Below are positions 47,701-61,037 of a stretch of 64,000 nt of DNA, piece by piece. Both the position numbers and the translations under genes were made by a program. How positions within the stretch are numbered: the stretch's first letter is position 1; every line of letters begins with the position of its first letter. Location of the stretch: contig OZ005609.1 in assembly GCA_963930655.1 (NCBI GenBank), positions 18,549,001 to 18,613,000 of the forward strand, written 5' to 3'. The stretch is from Myrica gale. Lineage: Eukaryota > Streptophyta > Magnoliopsida > Fagales > Myricaceae. Below the pieces are notes generated by a model that had not been told where the DNA came from, did not search any database, and was given only the letters and a program-made list of their open reading frames with translations.

Positions 47701-50700
47701 ATGATGCGATACAAAGAGGTACGAATGTTAGTATACATACAGGTCTAATTGCTCTTGCAATTATGTCCTCGTGATTCACATTGAATATATATAGGAAAAA
47801 GAGGCGAAGAAGGAAACATTCAGGAAATACTTGGAGTCAAGTGGGGTTCTTGATGCCCTCACCAAAGGTTTCTTCTTCTCTCTTCCACTACTTTAATGTA
47901 ATTTTTCTCAGTTCGGTTTTTGTATTTAACTTTTCTGTCGGCCTTTTCTTTATTATTTTGTAAATGTTTTTTTTTGGCCGGTTTTTTTTTCCTTCTCTCT
48001 TCGTTTTTCCGTTCTCAGTTCTGGTTGCATTGTACGAGCAGAATGACAAGCCTTCCTCTGCCCTTGAGTAAGTTCTTTGTTGCAGTGTTTTTTTTTGTTG
48101 GGATGCAAATGCTTTGTTGAAACCATGCGTGCGTGTTTGAAATACGTGTGTATTCAGGCAAATGAACTGCTTGTGTTTCCTTCTTTTCCTGTATCTGTGT
48201 TGGAATCACTACAATATGAATAGCAGTAGAGGCAGGTAAATAGATGTGTCTGTCTGATTCAAATCCTTGGCTCAAGGGCCACCCCTTCCCTTTGGAGAGG
48301 GACTGGTCGTGGGGTCAAATCCCAAAAAACTGCAGGCTTAGATCTGCTACTAAGTTGCGTAGAAAAAAAAACGGAAAACAGCTCATCATTTAGACGGATG
48401 TGTCGAATTTGTAGATAAATTTTCCTCCACAAATGGGCTGTATGGATTTCCTGTGTAAACCATATGGCTGGCATTACATGGAGATTATTTTCGAAGGCTC
48501 CTACAAAGACAGGAGTAATGGCCCTGGCAAACATGGTGGTCAAATATTATTGCTACGTTCAAGCTAATGTTGAATAAAATAATGCACTTCTCAGGAACTG
48601 GCATTACCGTTTGAATCCTTTTCCCTTTTTAAGTGACACTTCAATTTGCCATTAATTGAAAAGAGGGTTGATCTACATGCTAAGATATGCCAGTTCCCAT
48701 TGCAAAGTAAACGCACCTGTCCCACAAGTGAAAAGGAGGATTTTATAACTTTTTTTTAATACAAATAATGTAGAATATAGGCAAAATCTGTTCATTCAAA
48801 TTTTGATTTTCAAGGCCATAAATAAGTATTCGTTGAAAATTTTGTCCTTTGGAGTGTTTGGTTGTCCAAATAGTTTGATTTCCTAGCAAGTCTTGAAACT
48901 GAATGATTAAGAAGATTTAGTTTGAAATCTACCTGCTGATCGAGTGTATGCAAAGTGGAAACAAATTTTCTTTACATGTAATACAGACGCTCATTTGGTG
49001 CAAAGGATAATCCATTTTTATTTGTAATTAAGTTTTGTTCAAATGCCGCCTCCTCCTCCTCCCAAAAGAATAATCCAAGGTTAAGCTGTGAGTTCAAGGT
49101 CTACTGGCTAGGTGTTTTCTCATGGTCAAATAAGCAAAGGATTTGTTAATCAATGGTTGTAGACATTGTTTAAGAAACATATTCTCTATTTTCAACATTT
49201 AGTGTCCCTTCTTTTCTATACAAATTCAACTTTATTACCTAACTTTAAAGGAAAAAGTAAGTTAATCTTCATTTTTTTTTCGTTAGCACAAATGAATAAT
49301 GACTTGCAGAGAAAAAAACTATGTCTAACAATTCACATAAATGGAAATAGATGAAACATTTTCGAATTTTTATTTGGTTGAAATTAATGTCCTGAGGACA
49401 TTTTTAACACTTACTACTATCTTATTGGTAGTTATTTCACATTTTTCAAGAAATAGGTTTAATTGCTTCCATACTCTAATCCGTTGTGAAGATGGTTGAA
49501 TTTGGATTGAGTACTATACACCATTTCCACACCGAGGTCAGTTTCTTTGAGGAGTTAGATTTCTATATTTGATCGTTTGGGTAAAATATAGCGATGCCCT
49601 GTACTGCATCAGAAGGAGAGTTGCTGCATAATTGCTTGTACTTGTCATGAGATTGCATATGCTAACAAGTTTTCGGACATAATATCGTCTGTATTTCCTT
49701 TTGCAGATTTGTCCAACAAAAATTAGGTGGTCCATCTGTGTCAGAGTATGAAAAGCTACAAGCTGAAATGTCAAATTTGCAAATAAAATACGACGAACTT
49801 TTAGTAGAACACCAAGAAACCTGCAATGAGGTGCGTTAATGATTGCGAATGCATATCACTTTGTAAAATTATTTAGTCTTATCAGAGTCCCTATAAAACA
49901 TAAATCCATTGAAGATATCACATGAATCCATCAAAGATACACCAAGGGGCATTGACCAATTACAGTAGTATAGCCTTTAGCTGCCTCTTTTTGTCTATCA
50001 AAGACTGCTAGCTCATAGATCTTCATCAACCAATGTGAATATATTAGGCTTTATTTTTTGCATGTTACATAAGTAGAGGTTTTATGGTATGAACGGGTCA
50101 TTATGGAAGATTACTTAAAGCTAAATATGGACATGATGAGGAAAAAAACCTTCCTTGCTGGTCTCTTATTTCAGCAAGTTTCTATACTTAAAAGCATCAA
50201 TTAAGGATTTCTCTCTGTTGGGAGACATTAAAGTCCTCCAAAAAAAATCTTTTGCGGTTCAAGCTCCCTGCTTTTCGTGTTTGTTGTAGAATTAGGTGCT
50301 TACTCATTTCTATTTGGACTTAATCAATGTAGCCAAATTTCGCACTTAATTTACTTTGCTACGTATGAAACAACCTATTCAAGTCATTCCTGAATAAAAA
50401 GTTACCCACCATAGTCTTTTATGTTTCTGTACGACGTGCACTCTCAATTGTAATTCCTAGGATTAAGGTAACCCAAGAGGGGGGGATGGATTGAGTTTTC
50501 AAACCCTTTAGCTTTTAACCCCCAAAATCGTGTTTGCAAAGTAAATACTAGTTTAGCACAAGTATATTGATGCAATAAGTAAATAAGTGCTTAATGTAAA
50601 GAGTAGGGTTAGAAAAGCAAAAAGCGAATTTTTTAAATGGTTCGAAAAACCCGCCTACATCCACCTCTCAAGCTTATTGAGCCTTGAGGTTTTTCCACTA

Positions 50701-53411
50701 TCTTCCAAATAGTGTACACTCTAGCTTTCAGGTGCTAGAGAACCTTACAAGTGCTTTCTCGGGCTCAACACTCACAACTCAAGTGATTTTTCGGGCGCAC
50801 CATTTACAACCTAACCAAGCTTGAGATATACTCTCTCTAAGCTTCTTCTTTAGTGAACAACTTCACTAAAGAAATCACTTCTATTTAATAGAAAGATACA
50901 AGAAATAAACTCTCTTAAAGAGTAAATAAGAAAATGAAAAGTTTTCTCTTTTGATTCACACAATTACAAGGATACGAAGATAATTTGCGTGAATGATATG
51001 ATAAATATGTAATCAGAAGGTTTAAAACCTTTCTTAAACTATAGAAATGTTATGTGGTTGTTCTCCTTTGTTTTGAGACCTTAGGAAGGTCTTTATATAG
51101 ATCACATTAGAAAACTAGCCATTTATAGCCGTTAGGGGTCGATCTGTCAAAAATCACGATGTACTGATCGATCGCTGCAGGTTATCGTTACCCCAATGGT
51201 CATAATGTTAGAACGAATCTATTTGAAATTAACCACAGACACGTCGACTGCTACACCAAGCGGTGGTTGTCCGGTCGACCGATTCACTAGCCGGTCGACC
51301 ACCACAGTTTAAGCACATGATCCGGTTCTTTAAAAATCATGATTTTGACCTACTAAATTCATCAAATTTAAAGACAAACTTCTCATAAGTATACAAAAGG
51401 TTTAGAGTTTGATTGAGGTGTTTTGAAACCATTAAAGACATTTTAATCTTCCAAACAAGAGGTAAAATGATTTATGCACGTTTTGAAAAATATGCAAGTG
51501 TGTGATTCAAAATATTTGTCAAAAGTTAAACTAAGAGTTATAAGATTATACCCTATGAACTTGAATCTTCACTTTTGAGCTCTTTGCATCTTCTTGATCT
51601 TCAATCTTCTAGTCTGGGCTCTTTGATAAAAATATTTTTGTCATTGAAATGTTCATTTTGTAAACTTATTCCATTTATTGAAATCATCAAAATATCAATT
51701 GTGAACAAAAGCCAATATCAGTGTGCATGCAAAGGGCACAATTTTGCACCGCCACTATGTGTCCAACAAGACTCACGCATATGTAATTCACATTGCTGGA
51801 CTTATGTTACTACTCTTGAGTTTTATAGATTTGGGACTTGTCTGTCTTTCAAATGTACTGCAAGTCTTTTGGCTGATATGGTATTCTATCTGCCAGTTAG
51901 TTGGCCTTTAGTATTAGGCATTTGAAAGTACTTAACGAATGTAAATAGAGGAGAATATTATCTAGAGATATCAAGAAAACACATTTAGCCTAAGATCTTT
52001 ACTTTAGTTTTGATGATTTTTCGCTTTAACTCCTCAGGGTAAGGAAAATTTTCAAATGTTTATAAATTTTTGGTTTTGCATTAAAAAACAAGGTAAAAAG
52101 TTCTCTTGATCTCTAGTGTCTAATTCTAAAGAGCAGTGTTGACTAATATTAATGTCTAAACGCTTGTTAATACTATGACAGAGGTAGTCTACATCCCACC
52201 CTTTTGCAGGTCTACTGGGCATGGAAATCTCTTTAGTTTGGCTGCTATTTTTCTTTTTAGTTTTGATTATGTCTATTATTCGCATTGCAGTAGAAATACT
52301 GTGTCATTTAATCAGGTATGGGGCTTTAACTGAACTTTAGCATCAAAGATGATGTGTAGTAGCTATTCCAATTGATTTTCCCCAGCTGGCTGGGATAAAG
52401 GTTTAGTTGAATTGAGTTTTACCCTGGCAGTGATATATGTGAAAATGCCCCACATAGATGCTAAAAATATTAGAGCAGGTAGGGAGTGGCCACTGGGATA
52501 TACAATACAGGCATGTTAAGCTTTAATGGGGTTATGCATCTCTTATCTCCTTCTCATACTAATCTGGACATAGGAGGAGTTTTGAGTAATTTGTTGGACA
52601 CCACCGATTTTCCTTTGTAGAAAATCAGAAAAATTGTGGTTCCCGATTTGGATGCTTTCATAATTAGCTGTATAAAATCTCATGAGGAGGTCTTGATCGA
52701 TTTTGGAGAAAAATTGTGGTTCCCGATTTGGAGGCTTTCATAATTAGCTGTATAAAATCTCATGAGGTCTTGATCGATTTTGGAGTACTTTGTGATGCTG
52801 TTCTTTGTGGCAAATTCGCTCGTGGGAAATATCATATCCTTGCAGAGGAAGACTGAAGAAGTTTAATTGCTTTATTTGCAGAAGAATAATCATATTATAT
52901 CGCCTTCCTTCTCAGGATGGATGCTTTACATTAGTTTTCCTTAGACTCGTGTGTTTCCTCTAGTTAGCGAAGACACGAAATGAAGATCAATCCAACCTAT
53001 TATTAGATACACAAACACCTGATACCAAATAACGTGATTGGTGTTTTAACAGCCTTTTATCTGACATTAATGTACTTGTGAAGTTTAAATTCAAGCCCAT
53101 ACAGGTAAGCTCATTTGCTTGGTGATATGTGATGATAATTTGCAAAAGCCTATTGGCCAAATTAGGATGTCTGTAGATTAGGGTAACCATATAAGTCAAA
53201 GTTTGAGCATGTTAACTTGCCGTCCTGTCAATCTTTCATCCTGTCGATTGTTTCTTTTTTCAACTATACATTCTCCCATATGAAAGCAGCTATACAAATC
53301 AAAAGATTCTAAATGGTATTGCAGTTGGAGGAACTTAAGAACTCACATTCCATGGAAGTGGCATCAACAAAGGAGACTACTGATGGGGAGGCCCACAAGG
53401 ATGGGTTCTGA
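47701..53411 (+). CDS. MYCBP: c-Myc-binding protein (MYCBP/AMY-1) homologue, 5 exons
   Basis: Exons: 47701-47718, 47795-47867, 48019-48067, 49707-49830, 53325-53411. All introns are GT-AG. The exons sum to 351 bp, giving 116 residues plus TGA. The N-terminal helix region reads KETFRKYLESSGVLDALTKV, then LVALYEQNDKPSSALEFVQQ and KLGG, which matches the conserved core of animal AMY-1. From about residue 58 a coiled coil follows (EYEKLQAEMSNLQIKYDELL and onwards to LEELKN). The tail is short, acidic and polar. In animals AMY-1 binds MYC and A-kinase anchoring proteins. Plants lack a clear MYC orthologue, so the plant role is unknown; a small scaffold or adaptor is inferred. Start: the first of two adjacent ATGs (47701, 47704). 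Introns 3 and 4 are 1.6 and 3.5 kb. Confidence 0.94.
50452..51694. mobile_element. 1.24-kb insertion in MYCBP intron 4, probable solo LTR
   Basis: An 8-bp direct repeat TCAATTGT (50444-50451 and 51695-51702) flanks the block. Alternatively an LTR reading TGTAATTCC...AAAATA has a 5-bp TCAAT duplication. Inside are a GGTAACCCAAGAGGGGGGGA phrase, a CTTTATATAGA TATA-like box and CCGGTCGACC repeats, in line with a copia-type LTR. No coding region is present. Confidence 0.55.
52628..52784. repeat. 80/77-bp tandem duplication in MYCBP intron 4
   Basis: The unit GAAAAATTGTGGTTCCCGAT...TTTTGGA appears twice in direct contact. The second copy lacks one GAG triplet and has a T to G change. It is recent by its similarity and lies about 540 bp before the last exon. 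Confidence 0.9.
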
Positions 53412-54097
53412 AGGTGCAGTTGAAGAACTTGCACATTGTTATGCTGATTTTTGTCGCATTATTATGCTGAACTGAACAAAAAAGAAAGCATTGTTTCCCA
53501 AAGTGCTACTATATCCATAGCACACACCCAGACTTCTTGCTCCCTTCTTCCTTCATCAGATCTGTTCTCCCTTGGAAAAATGAGAGAAGGGCATTTGGTT
53601 GATTTCCATGGTATATACGTTCGTTATCAGACCTATAGCACTTGTCTTTATTGCAATTCTGCTGTTTGGCTAGAGGAGACGACACGACAGTTATGGTGTT
53701 TGCATTTGCATTAATTTCCGCCCCAGCCCAAATTGGTTTCTTGTTCTTTACTCATTCACTAGACCGAACCTAAAGTATATGAGGAAGGAATAAAAAGTAA
53801 GCACCATGTAGCCGAAATTAGTTTCTTGTTATTCACTCATTTACAAGAACAAATCTTCACTATATCAAGAAGAAAGCACAAATCTAAGTATATTCACTCA
53901 TCAATTCAGGCCTCTAGCTTCTATTGCTTAATGGTCCTGAAAACGTTTTTTGATTTCAAAAACCTTTTCTAATTTAGACATGATTTTTCAAACAAAAAAA
54001 AATATTTCAATGAAAAAAACATAAAAATTATTTTTTTTGGAAAAAAATCTAAAAAATATATATCACAATAATCTTTTTTGCAAATACTTTTTAGGGA
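53412..54097 (+). other. MYCBP 3' UTR and flank
   Basis: No further coding is seen. The frame at 53451-53714 is in the presumed 3' UTR and lacks homology that I recognise. Confidence 0.4.
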
Positions 54098-54479
54098 AAA
54101 ATACATTTTTCACCTACAAACTACCAGGTCTATGATACATTGCACCCTAAATTACTAGTTTGGACACATTGCACTCTCTAACTACCAATCTTAGACAATT
54201 TGTCAAAATTTTAGACAAAATTGACGATAATGCCCTTGACCCATTTTGCATATAGTGAAGATATTGTTGTCAATTCATTAATTTCTCGAGGGTATTATTG
54301 CCAAATGGAAGATACAGAGTGTTTAATATCAGTAGTTGGAGGGTGTAATGCGTCAAAATGAATAGTTTATGGTGTACAATGTATAATATTGGTAGCTTGA
54401 TGATGCAATGTGTCAAAATTGACAGTTTAGGGTATAATGTGTTGTAGACCTAGTAGTAGATAGGTGAAAAGTGTATTTA
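54098..54479. mobile_element. Inverted-repeat MITE
   Basis: Degenerate arms of about 90 bp: AAATACATTTTTCACCTA ... CACATTGCACTC, and inverted ATGCAATGTGTCAAAATTG ... TAGGTGAAAAGTGTATTT. About 200 bp lie between them. There is no coding capacity. 54480-54900 to its right is low-complexity AT-rich DNA without a gene. Confidence 0.7.
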
Positions 54480-54989
54480 TCTTTTTTTTTAAACTTGCAC
54501 ATCCTCCAAGAGTTAGATACTTGCACATCCTTTTTTTTTTTAAAAAAATACAATCATCTTGAATTTGTATTTGAGAATGACTTTATAGAATTTGTAAAAA
54601 AATTTAAATGATTTTTATTAGAGTTTGTTAAAAAGAAAATAGAGAGAAGATTTGATAAAGTTTTTTAATAAAAAAGTAATGGAGTTTGTTAAAAATTAAG
54701 ATGATGGTAATTTTTTTAATGAAAAAAATATTGAATTTGGTATGAAATTTTGTTGGAATTTATGTGAAAATTTTGATATTTTAATGTTTGGTGGTAAAAC
54801 ATTTGATTTTTTGAAAACTTTCTTAGAAAGTTGAAATTTTTCCTAATTAAACATTGATATAATTGGCAAACATTTAAGGCTTCACAATTGTCGCAAGGCC
54901 TAAAAAAATATTTCTTATTTGATACAGGATTGATCGGGGAAAGCGCGAAACACCTCGTGAGCACCTCGAGCTAGTTGGAATAATTTGAA

Positions 54990-55095
54990 AGAAAGGAACA
55001 TCTCGGGAATAATGGAAACCTCGGGATAATAATGAGACTTCGGGATATGATAAGAAGGGTCGGGAAAGTGTTTGGATAGCTCGGGATGTTTGTGG
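54990..55095. repeat. About 20-bp imperfect minisatellite
   Basis: The core TCGGGA recurs about every 19-22 bases: CTCGGGAATAATGGAAAC, CTCGGGATAATAATGAGAC, TTCGGGATATGATAAG, GTCGGGAAAGTG and CTCGGGATG. Five diverged units are recognisable. Confidence 0.65.
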
Positions 55096-55490
55096 GAAGG
55101 TTCTAACTTACACATTTGGATAGATAAACTCACCACTAAGTAGAAAACAAAAGGGATACATAAATCATCACTGAATATAAGCTAACATGGGATACAAAGC
55201 AAGAATTCACCACCTATCAAAATTAACCGAAGGATAAGAGTTTGTAGAAGAAATCCTTCTTCAAAGTAGCCTAAGGCTCAAGTTGTATAAACACTTATAT
55301 CTGTATTTTTTCACTACTACAGAAAGGTTTAAATAGAAAAGCATGAAACAACCCTCCAAGCATGAGTGAATGAAAAATACAACTTTCAACATATTAATTG
55401 AGACTTAGGAAACATAAAAGACTCTTAGGGAAATAAAAAGAATATTTGAAACTCCAAAAGAACAAGCTAAAAATAGCAAACTCGTTCTAA

Positions 55491-55686
55491 GGTGGGTTTA
55501 CTTTGTAAAATTTTAGTGTTGTTAAAATTTTAGGTATTGGGTTTAGTTAAAAAGTGAAAAGAGAGGTAATTTTTATATTTTTGTAGTGAAAAGTAATTAT
55601 TTGATGGAGGAGAGAGAGATTATATTGTAATATTTTATTGTGTTAAAATTTTAGAGGGTGTAAAATTTTAGAATGCAAACACAGCC
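55491..55686. mobile_element. Tourist-like MITE
   Basis: The 196-bp element has inverted ends GGTGGGTTTACTTTGTAAAA and GGCTGTGTTTGCATTCTAAAA (the right end read inward; the second quoted in part) with a clean TAA duplication at 55488-55490 and 55687-55689. Confidence 0.75.
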
Positions 55687-56289
55687 TAAATTTACTAGAC
55701 CTCGAAATTAGCTGCCAACCTAACCACATTGGAGAAATTTAACCATAACTTTTTCTAGAAAACTCTAATTTGTATGCCATCTGATGCATTGGAAACTAGA
55801 CTTGTAGAGCTTTCCAATAAGCCATAACAAAAACACATGTTCTTCATAAATCATTCACAGGTGTTGTCAGTATTGAAGGTCGTGATTGAAATCAATGTCT
55901 GTAATGATTTACGAAAAGTCTGTGTTTGAGTCAGGGCTTCACTATAAAAAATGACCTTTAATCGCTGCTGAATGCCAAAAAACCGTTGCTAAGTCTTTAG
56001 AGCAGTTATATAGCGATAGTCACAACCGCCGCGATATGTGCGTCGGGACAGGTTCTAGCAACGATTTTTGCGACCTCTGGTGAAAATTGCTAGCTATAGC
56101 GGTGGTCACTTAGCAGTGGTCACATATACCGCGAAAGACTCGAAGCGCATTTGTAATAAAACAAAATATATTTCATCATTGACTAAATAACCACCTCTTA
56201 CAAGTTTTGCAACAAACACAAAGAAATTCTAAAAGTTTCTCAATAGTCTAAAAACTAACAAGTAATGACATTTAACAACAAATAACTAT

Positions 56290-59200
56290 AACTGTAATCT
56301 TTAGCAGCTTAAGCACTTGCTCTAGCACCATCTGCACCAGCACTATTTGCACCATCATCACTAACACCAGCACCAGCAACCTCACCATTAACATTGTCTG
56401 CAATTGCAATATTAGAAAATTAACAAACAATAATGACATGAACAAAGATAAAACTAAATAAATACAAATAAATGAGCTTAGTACACACTTAAAATCAAAT
56501 TAATAGCAGTCTTCATCTATGTTAGTATCTTACCATCAAACGTTGCACCTAGATCATCCCGGCTTGCATGAGATGATCGGGATTGACAACATTTTGGTTT
56601 TCACGCTGCTCCTACAAAATTTAAACAACCAATTAACTAGGAAAATACATAAATAGAATCAATAGTGATTATGTGAGGGTAAAACAATAAATTTCTACAT
56701 AGGCATGCATGAAAAATTGCATTGTAGATTGAAGTGAATGAATTGTAGACTCAAGTGAATGAATTTTATCCTGCATTTCCACAATTTTCTTTATATTGGA
56801 GGATGGTTTAGTGTATATTTTGTTGGTGTTCAATGCCACGAATGCAACCATGTCGTTCTGGAACAATGACTTGTGCATATACGTCAGACGGTGACCAATT
56901 GATGCTGCCACCTATTCGGGATTGTGTTAAGGGTTGTAAAATTGCTGGATGTGAGACCCCTTCCCTAAATTTCCTAATTTCTCTAAATTTCTTAATTTCC
57001 TCGATTTCTCGTATTTAGCTTATTAATGATTATGATCATGATCGTCTCTATTTTATCAGTTTCTATGCATTCAAAATTCTTCCATTCTCGTATTAAAACC
57101 TTAGTATTCCCATTGCTTGATTTAAACACATGATAATTTTTCCTAAATATACATCAATAGCTCATATTTAACATCTTCTAAATACTAGGTTTGATTTCTT
57201 GACACATGATTGATTTGGTTCTAATTGCACTAATGGATTTCGGTATGCTTAATCTCTTTCCGTTTTCATTCTCTTGTTTACATCTAAAAATTATACCTAG
57301 TGTCAAGCTTGATTACTATATCACTAATCTCGGTTAATTACTTGACTAATTACCTATTTCCTTTTTCTAACATATGCATTAATTAACTTTGTAACTTAGC
57401 TAATTATTTTCCTAACCTAAGTCTACTTTGATGTCATGGTAGTCCCACTCTCTCTCTCTCCTCCCTAGGGCACACGGCACACACAAGGAAATCTTGGTGA
57501 AAACTTTCATGCCAAGGTAAGTTGGCAAGGGGTTTCGGCCAAGGCCTTGAACACTCCCTTGCACCTCCTCTTCTCTATTTCCTCATCATCATTTCCACTT
57601 CTTCTTAGCCTTCGACCAATTTCATTAACCCATAGATCTTGTGTTAATAGGAAAACATCAAGAGCTACCCGAGATCACCAAGGTAAGGGTTAGAACTTTA
57701 TGTTTTGGTAAAAGTTTAGGTTCTTGTGTTTTGTGGGGATGGATAACATGTTCTTTTGTGAGGATTGATCATGCTTATTGGTGTGCATAGAGCTGTGATT
57801 CAATGATGAACATGTTAGGGTTATGTTGGGTTCAAGATTTTGCAAAAAGAAAGGTTCAAAGGTGCCATGAAGTAAAACCTAATCTAGACCCTTTGCATGT
57901 TAAAGCTTGATGAATACTTCTTATAACATGTGTATAAGATTGCTTGCTGAGTTAGTTTAATTATTCAAAAGAGTTCTTGACATACTCTATGAGCTATGAC
58001 AGTGGAGATAAGCCTTATAGACCACGGGTTGGTCAATGAAAATGATATATGGTGTTGCATGTTGCATGTTTGATACAATGCTATGCATATGTGATATGAA
58101 ATGATGATGCAAGAATAAGTATGATGATGGCCAAGAGGCATGAAAGTATCCCTGATCAAGAAGAGGCCAAATGGGGCAAAAGACTGGAGCCTTGAGCTCA
58201 AGAAATAGGTTATGAAAAATGAAAGCATGAAAATGATGCCTTGTGCATATTCTATGACGATGTTGCAAAATGATCATTATTTGCCTTTAATTTTCTTGAG
58301 GAATACTTATGTTATGTGATTTGTAAGTTCATATGTATTGTTAGATTAGATGTATCATTAGTCTAAAGTTCTAAATGCGATGATTGATCAAATGCATGAA
58401 CACTTAGCTAGGGTTTTTAGTCAATATAGATGCTGTCCAAATCGACCCTAAGCTACAGGTTTTATTTTTGTATTAAACTTCTCATATAGCATCCATATCT
58501 AATATTAGGATGTATGTAAAAATTTCACCCCAAAATGATGAAGGAAAAGGTCGAAAATGCCCCTAGAGGTCTCTGAGGGCAGATTCAACATTTTTCCCAA
58601 TTCGTTAGGGTAAAAGGGTCCAAAATGAGAAAATGATTACATGGTTGGATAGAGCACAAAAAATTGATGGGGGAGCCCAAATTTGAGCTTAATTTGAGTT
58701 GGAATAAGGACTCAAATCACAAAGCCCGTATAGGAGCATAAATGGATGTTAGGCCCAATACTCCTAAAAGAACACCATGTCCACTAATACTTTAGGAGTA
58801 GGCCCAATATGGTCTAAGGAGGCCCAATAGGCCTTCATTGGAGTTTAATGGTCTGAGATATTCTAGTTATTATCATGACTATTTCAATTGTCAATGATTA
58901 TTCTCTGAACATGTTATGTTATTTATGATTCTTTCAAAGTTCATATCAATGTGCATTGTTACTTATGTACTGTAATGTTTGGATATGTGATTGTATTCAT
59001 AAGAGGAAAAACGAAAGTGAGGAACTCCCTAGCCTGCGAGGGTTCCCCGAATGGTAGTGTCGGTATCGGGCACTTAGGAGATGTGCAACCCCCCATTACA
59101 GGGAGTGAGTGAGCTCCTTTTTGAACGCTAAGACATAATGTTATGTTAAGGGTCCTGGTGCTGGAAGCATGAGACAGACCCATAGAAGGGGAGGGGAAGA

Positions 59201-60720
59201 ACAACCCGACTATAGGGGTGAACAGAGCTTATATCAGGAACTCCTCAGGAACCAATGATGATGTGATGCATTGCATATTTAAATTATCTACGTTCATACT
59301 TATTATCCTGAAATTTAGTTCTAGATCATGCTTAAGTGAATTATATGCACTGTATTTGTTTAATTATGTTTTCCCCACCCCCACCTTACTGAGTCAATAG
59401 GACTCACCCTTTTCTCTCATGTTGTTTTTGCATTATTTGGCGACTTGGGTAATTGAAGAATGAAGCTATTCGAGGAAGATTTGACCTATGATTTCCACCC
59501 TTATATTCTGGTGTTCAAGATCCGGACATGTGTCTCGGATTCTCTTGGAGTGTCAGTGGAGCATGAGGCCCACTGGTTCTTCAGTGAGGCCCAACCCCCA
59601 TCCCCCGTATCCCTACCATTCCCTATACCGCCACTATCCCAATCAACCCCGTTACCCCGATTTGAGGATTTTGGTTTACCAGACATACCGCTTGAGTGAT
59701 TAAGGCTTGATTACGTTCCTTTCCGGCCGACGGGAAATAGTAGTGTCATTCTGGGGTCTGAGCTTATCGAACTTACATCGGACGAGGTGATTTAATACTT
59801 TTCTTAGGCTTGTTAGAATGTTTTCTCCAGAGTTTGTTTGTTCATATGTATCAGGAAGTTTCTGAATCTTGTAGCCCTTTTTGTTGTAGTCACGCGAGGA
59901 TGTAGTTTGAACTATTAAAGTTGTCCTTATTATGTCAAGTTTTCAATCTCCTTTTTGACACTTTCCTTAACTTTTATCTCAAGGTTCTTATTTCTACTCA
60001 AAAGCTTATGATCCGACACTTTTTGACTTATTCAGATTTTATTATCTCTTTGACCTTTTTGTAAAACATAGAGCTTTTACCTTAAGCCTTTTTCCAACTT
60101 TCCATTACAACTTTATTTTATTATATGCTTTCCGCTAAGTTTTTTGGTAAATCGACTAAGACTCATAGCGACATACGTGCCATAATCCCTGCCTGTGTGC
60201 ATACCATTACTATAGCTGAGCCTAGGGGGTAAGTATGAGCACGAGACGTGACACTGGATCATTGCATTGAATCTCCTCCATTTGCCTCTGACAGAATAGA
60301 ACATAAATTATGAATTAAATTTGTAGATTCAAAGCAAAATTAATGTAATAGCGACATACTATTTTCTATGCTACATCCGCATTTATTGGAGACTCGTCAG
60401 AGCGCTAATGCACACCTTTATACAACACGACTCGATCAATTGGAACTTGTTTCTTTTTTTCTTGCATCAAAAACACCATATAGAATGATGAAATTATAAA
60501 TACTGTGTAAGAAATAAGGTCATACCCATCCTACATCGGAATACTAAAAATCAACCAAGTTGCAAAATTGCTCCAAATTAACGTCTGTTGGAGCTTTTCA
60601 TATGTTGAGGCGTAAATGCCTCATTGAAAAATCTATGCTTCAATTACATTTGTAGTTCCTCCATTTCTTTCTTAAGTCTTTGAGGAACCTTTGCTTGACT
60701 ATATTTCCCAATGGACCCTC
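56290..60720 (-). pseudogene. CACTA TNPA/Transposase_24-like gene remnant, split by a solo LTR
   Basis: On the minus strand, remnants read in order: VIPEGPLGNIVKQRFLKDLR and KKWRNYKCN (about 60620-60720), NLEQFCNLVDF (near 60560), then across the LTR insertion a GGSINWSPSDVYAQVIVPER stretch (about 56840-56930). A coiled coil follows (KIHSLESTIHSLQSTM, about 56710-56780), and an Ala/Gly-rich C-terminal tail ends with a stop near 56305. These match the plant Ptta/En/Spm second protein in block order. The LTR at 56950-60253 splits it, and frames are broken. Confidence 0.7.
56950..60253 (+). mobile_element. Solo LTR A (3.3 kb, gypsy type)
   Basis: The 3,304-bp block runs from TGTGAGACCCCTTCCC to GAGACGTGACA with a CTGGA target duplication at 56945-56949 and 60254-60258. 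There is no primer site, gag or pol inside. A CTTACTGAGTCAATAGGACT motif near 59390 is shared with the solo LTR at 36.7-40.1 kb. Compared with LTR B it lacks about 0.4 kb near 57500. Confidence 0.88.
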
Positions 60721-61037
60721 GGGGATAACAAATTGCCTCTGCAAAATATACCCCAAAATTAGGTATATCAATTATTAAACTTATATAAGCGCATTTGAAG
60801 CATTATGAATAAAATTAGGTATACCATCATGATACTCCAACAATCCTCCTTTATTGTTGTATGGACTCTACGCTAATCTACAACATCTAAAGGGATTTGA
60901 TTGGTTACATGGGCAACAAAACTAATGAATTGGGAAAAATGTCCGGACGCAAATATGAATGGCTCAGACGGTTATGAACACGTCTGAACAATTTTTGCTG
61001 TTATTATCATGCATTCATTTGAAGGAACAATATAGAT

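Noticed and set aside
48250-48340. tRNA-like phrase (GGCTCAAGGGCC ... GGGGTCAAATCCC)
   Set aside because: A box-B-like motif is present but no cloverleaf, tail or target duplication could be seen; it lies in MYCBP intron 3 and may be a SINE scrap.
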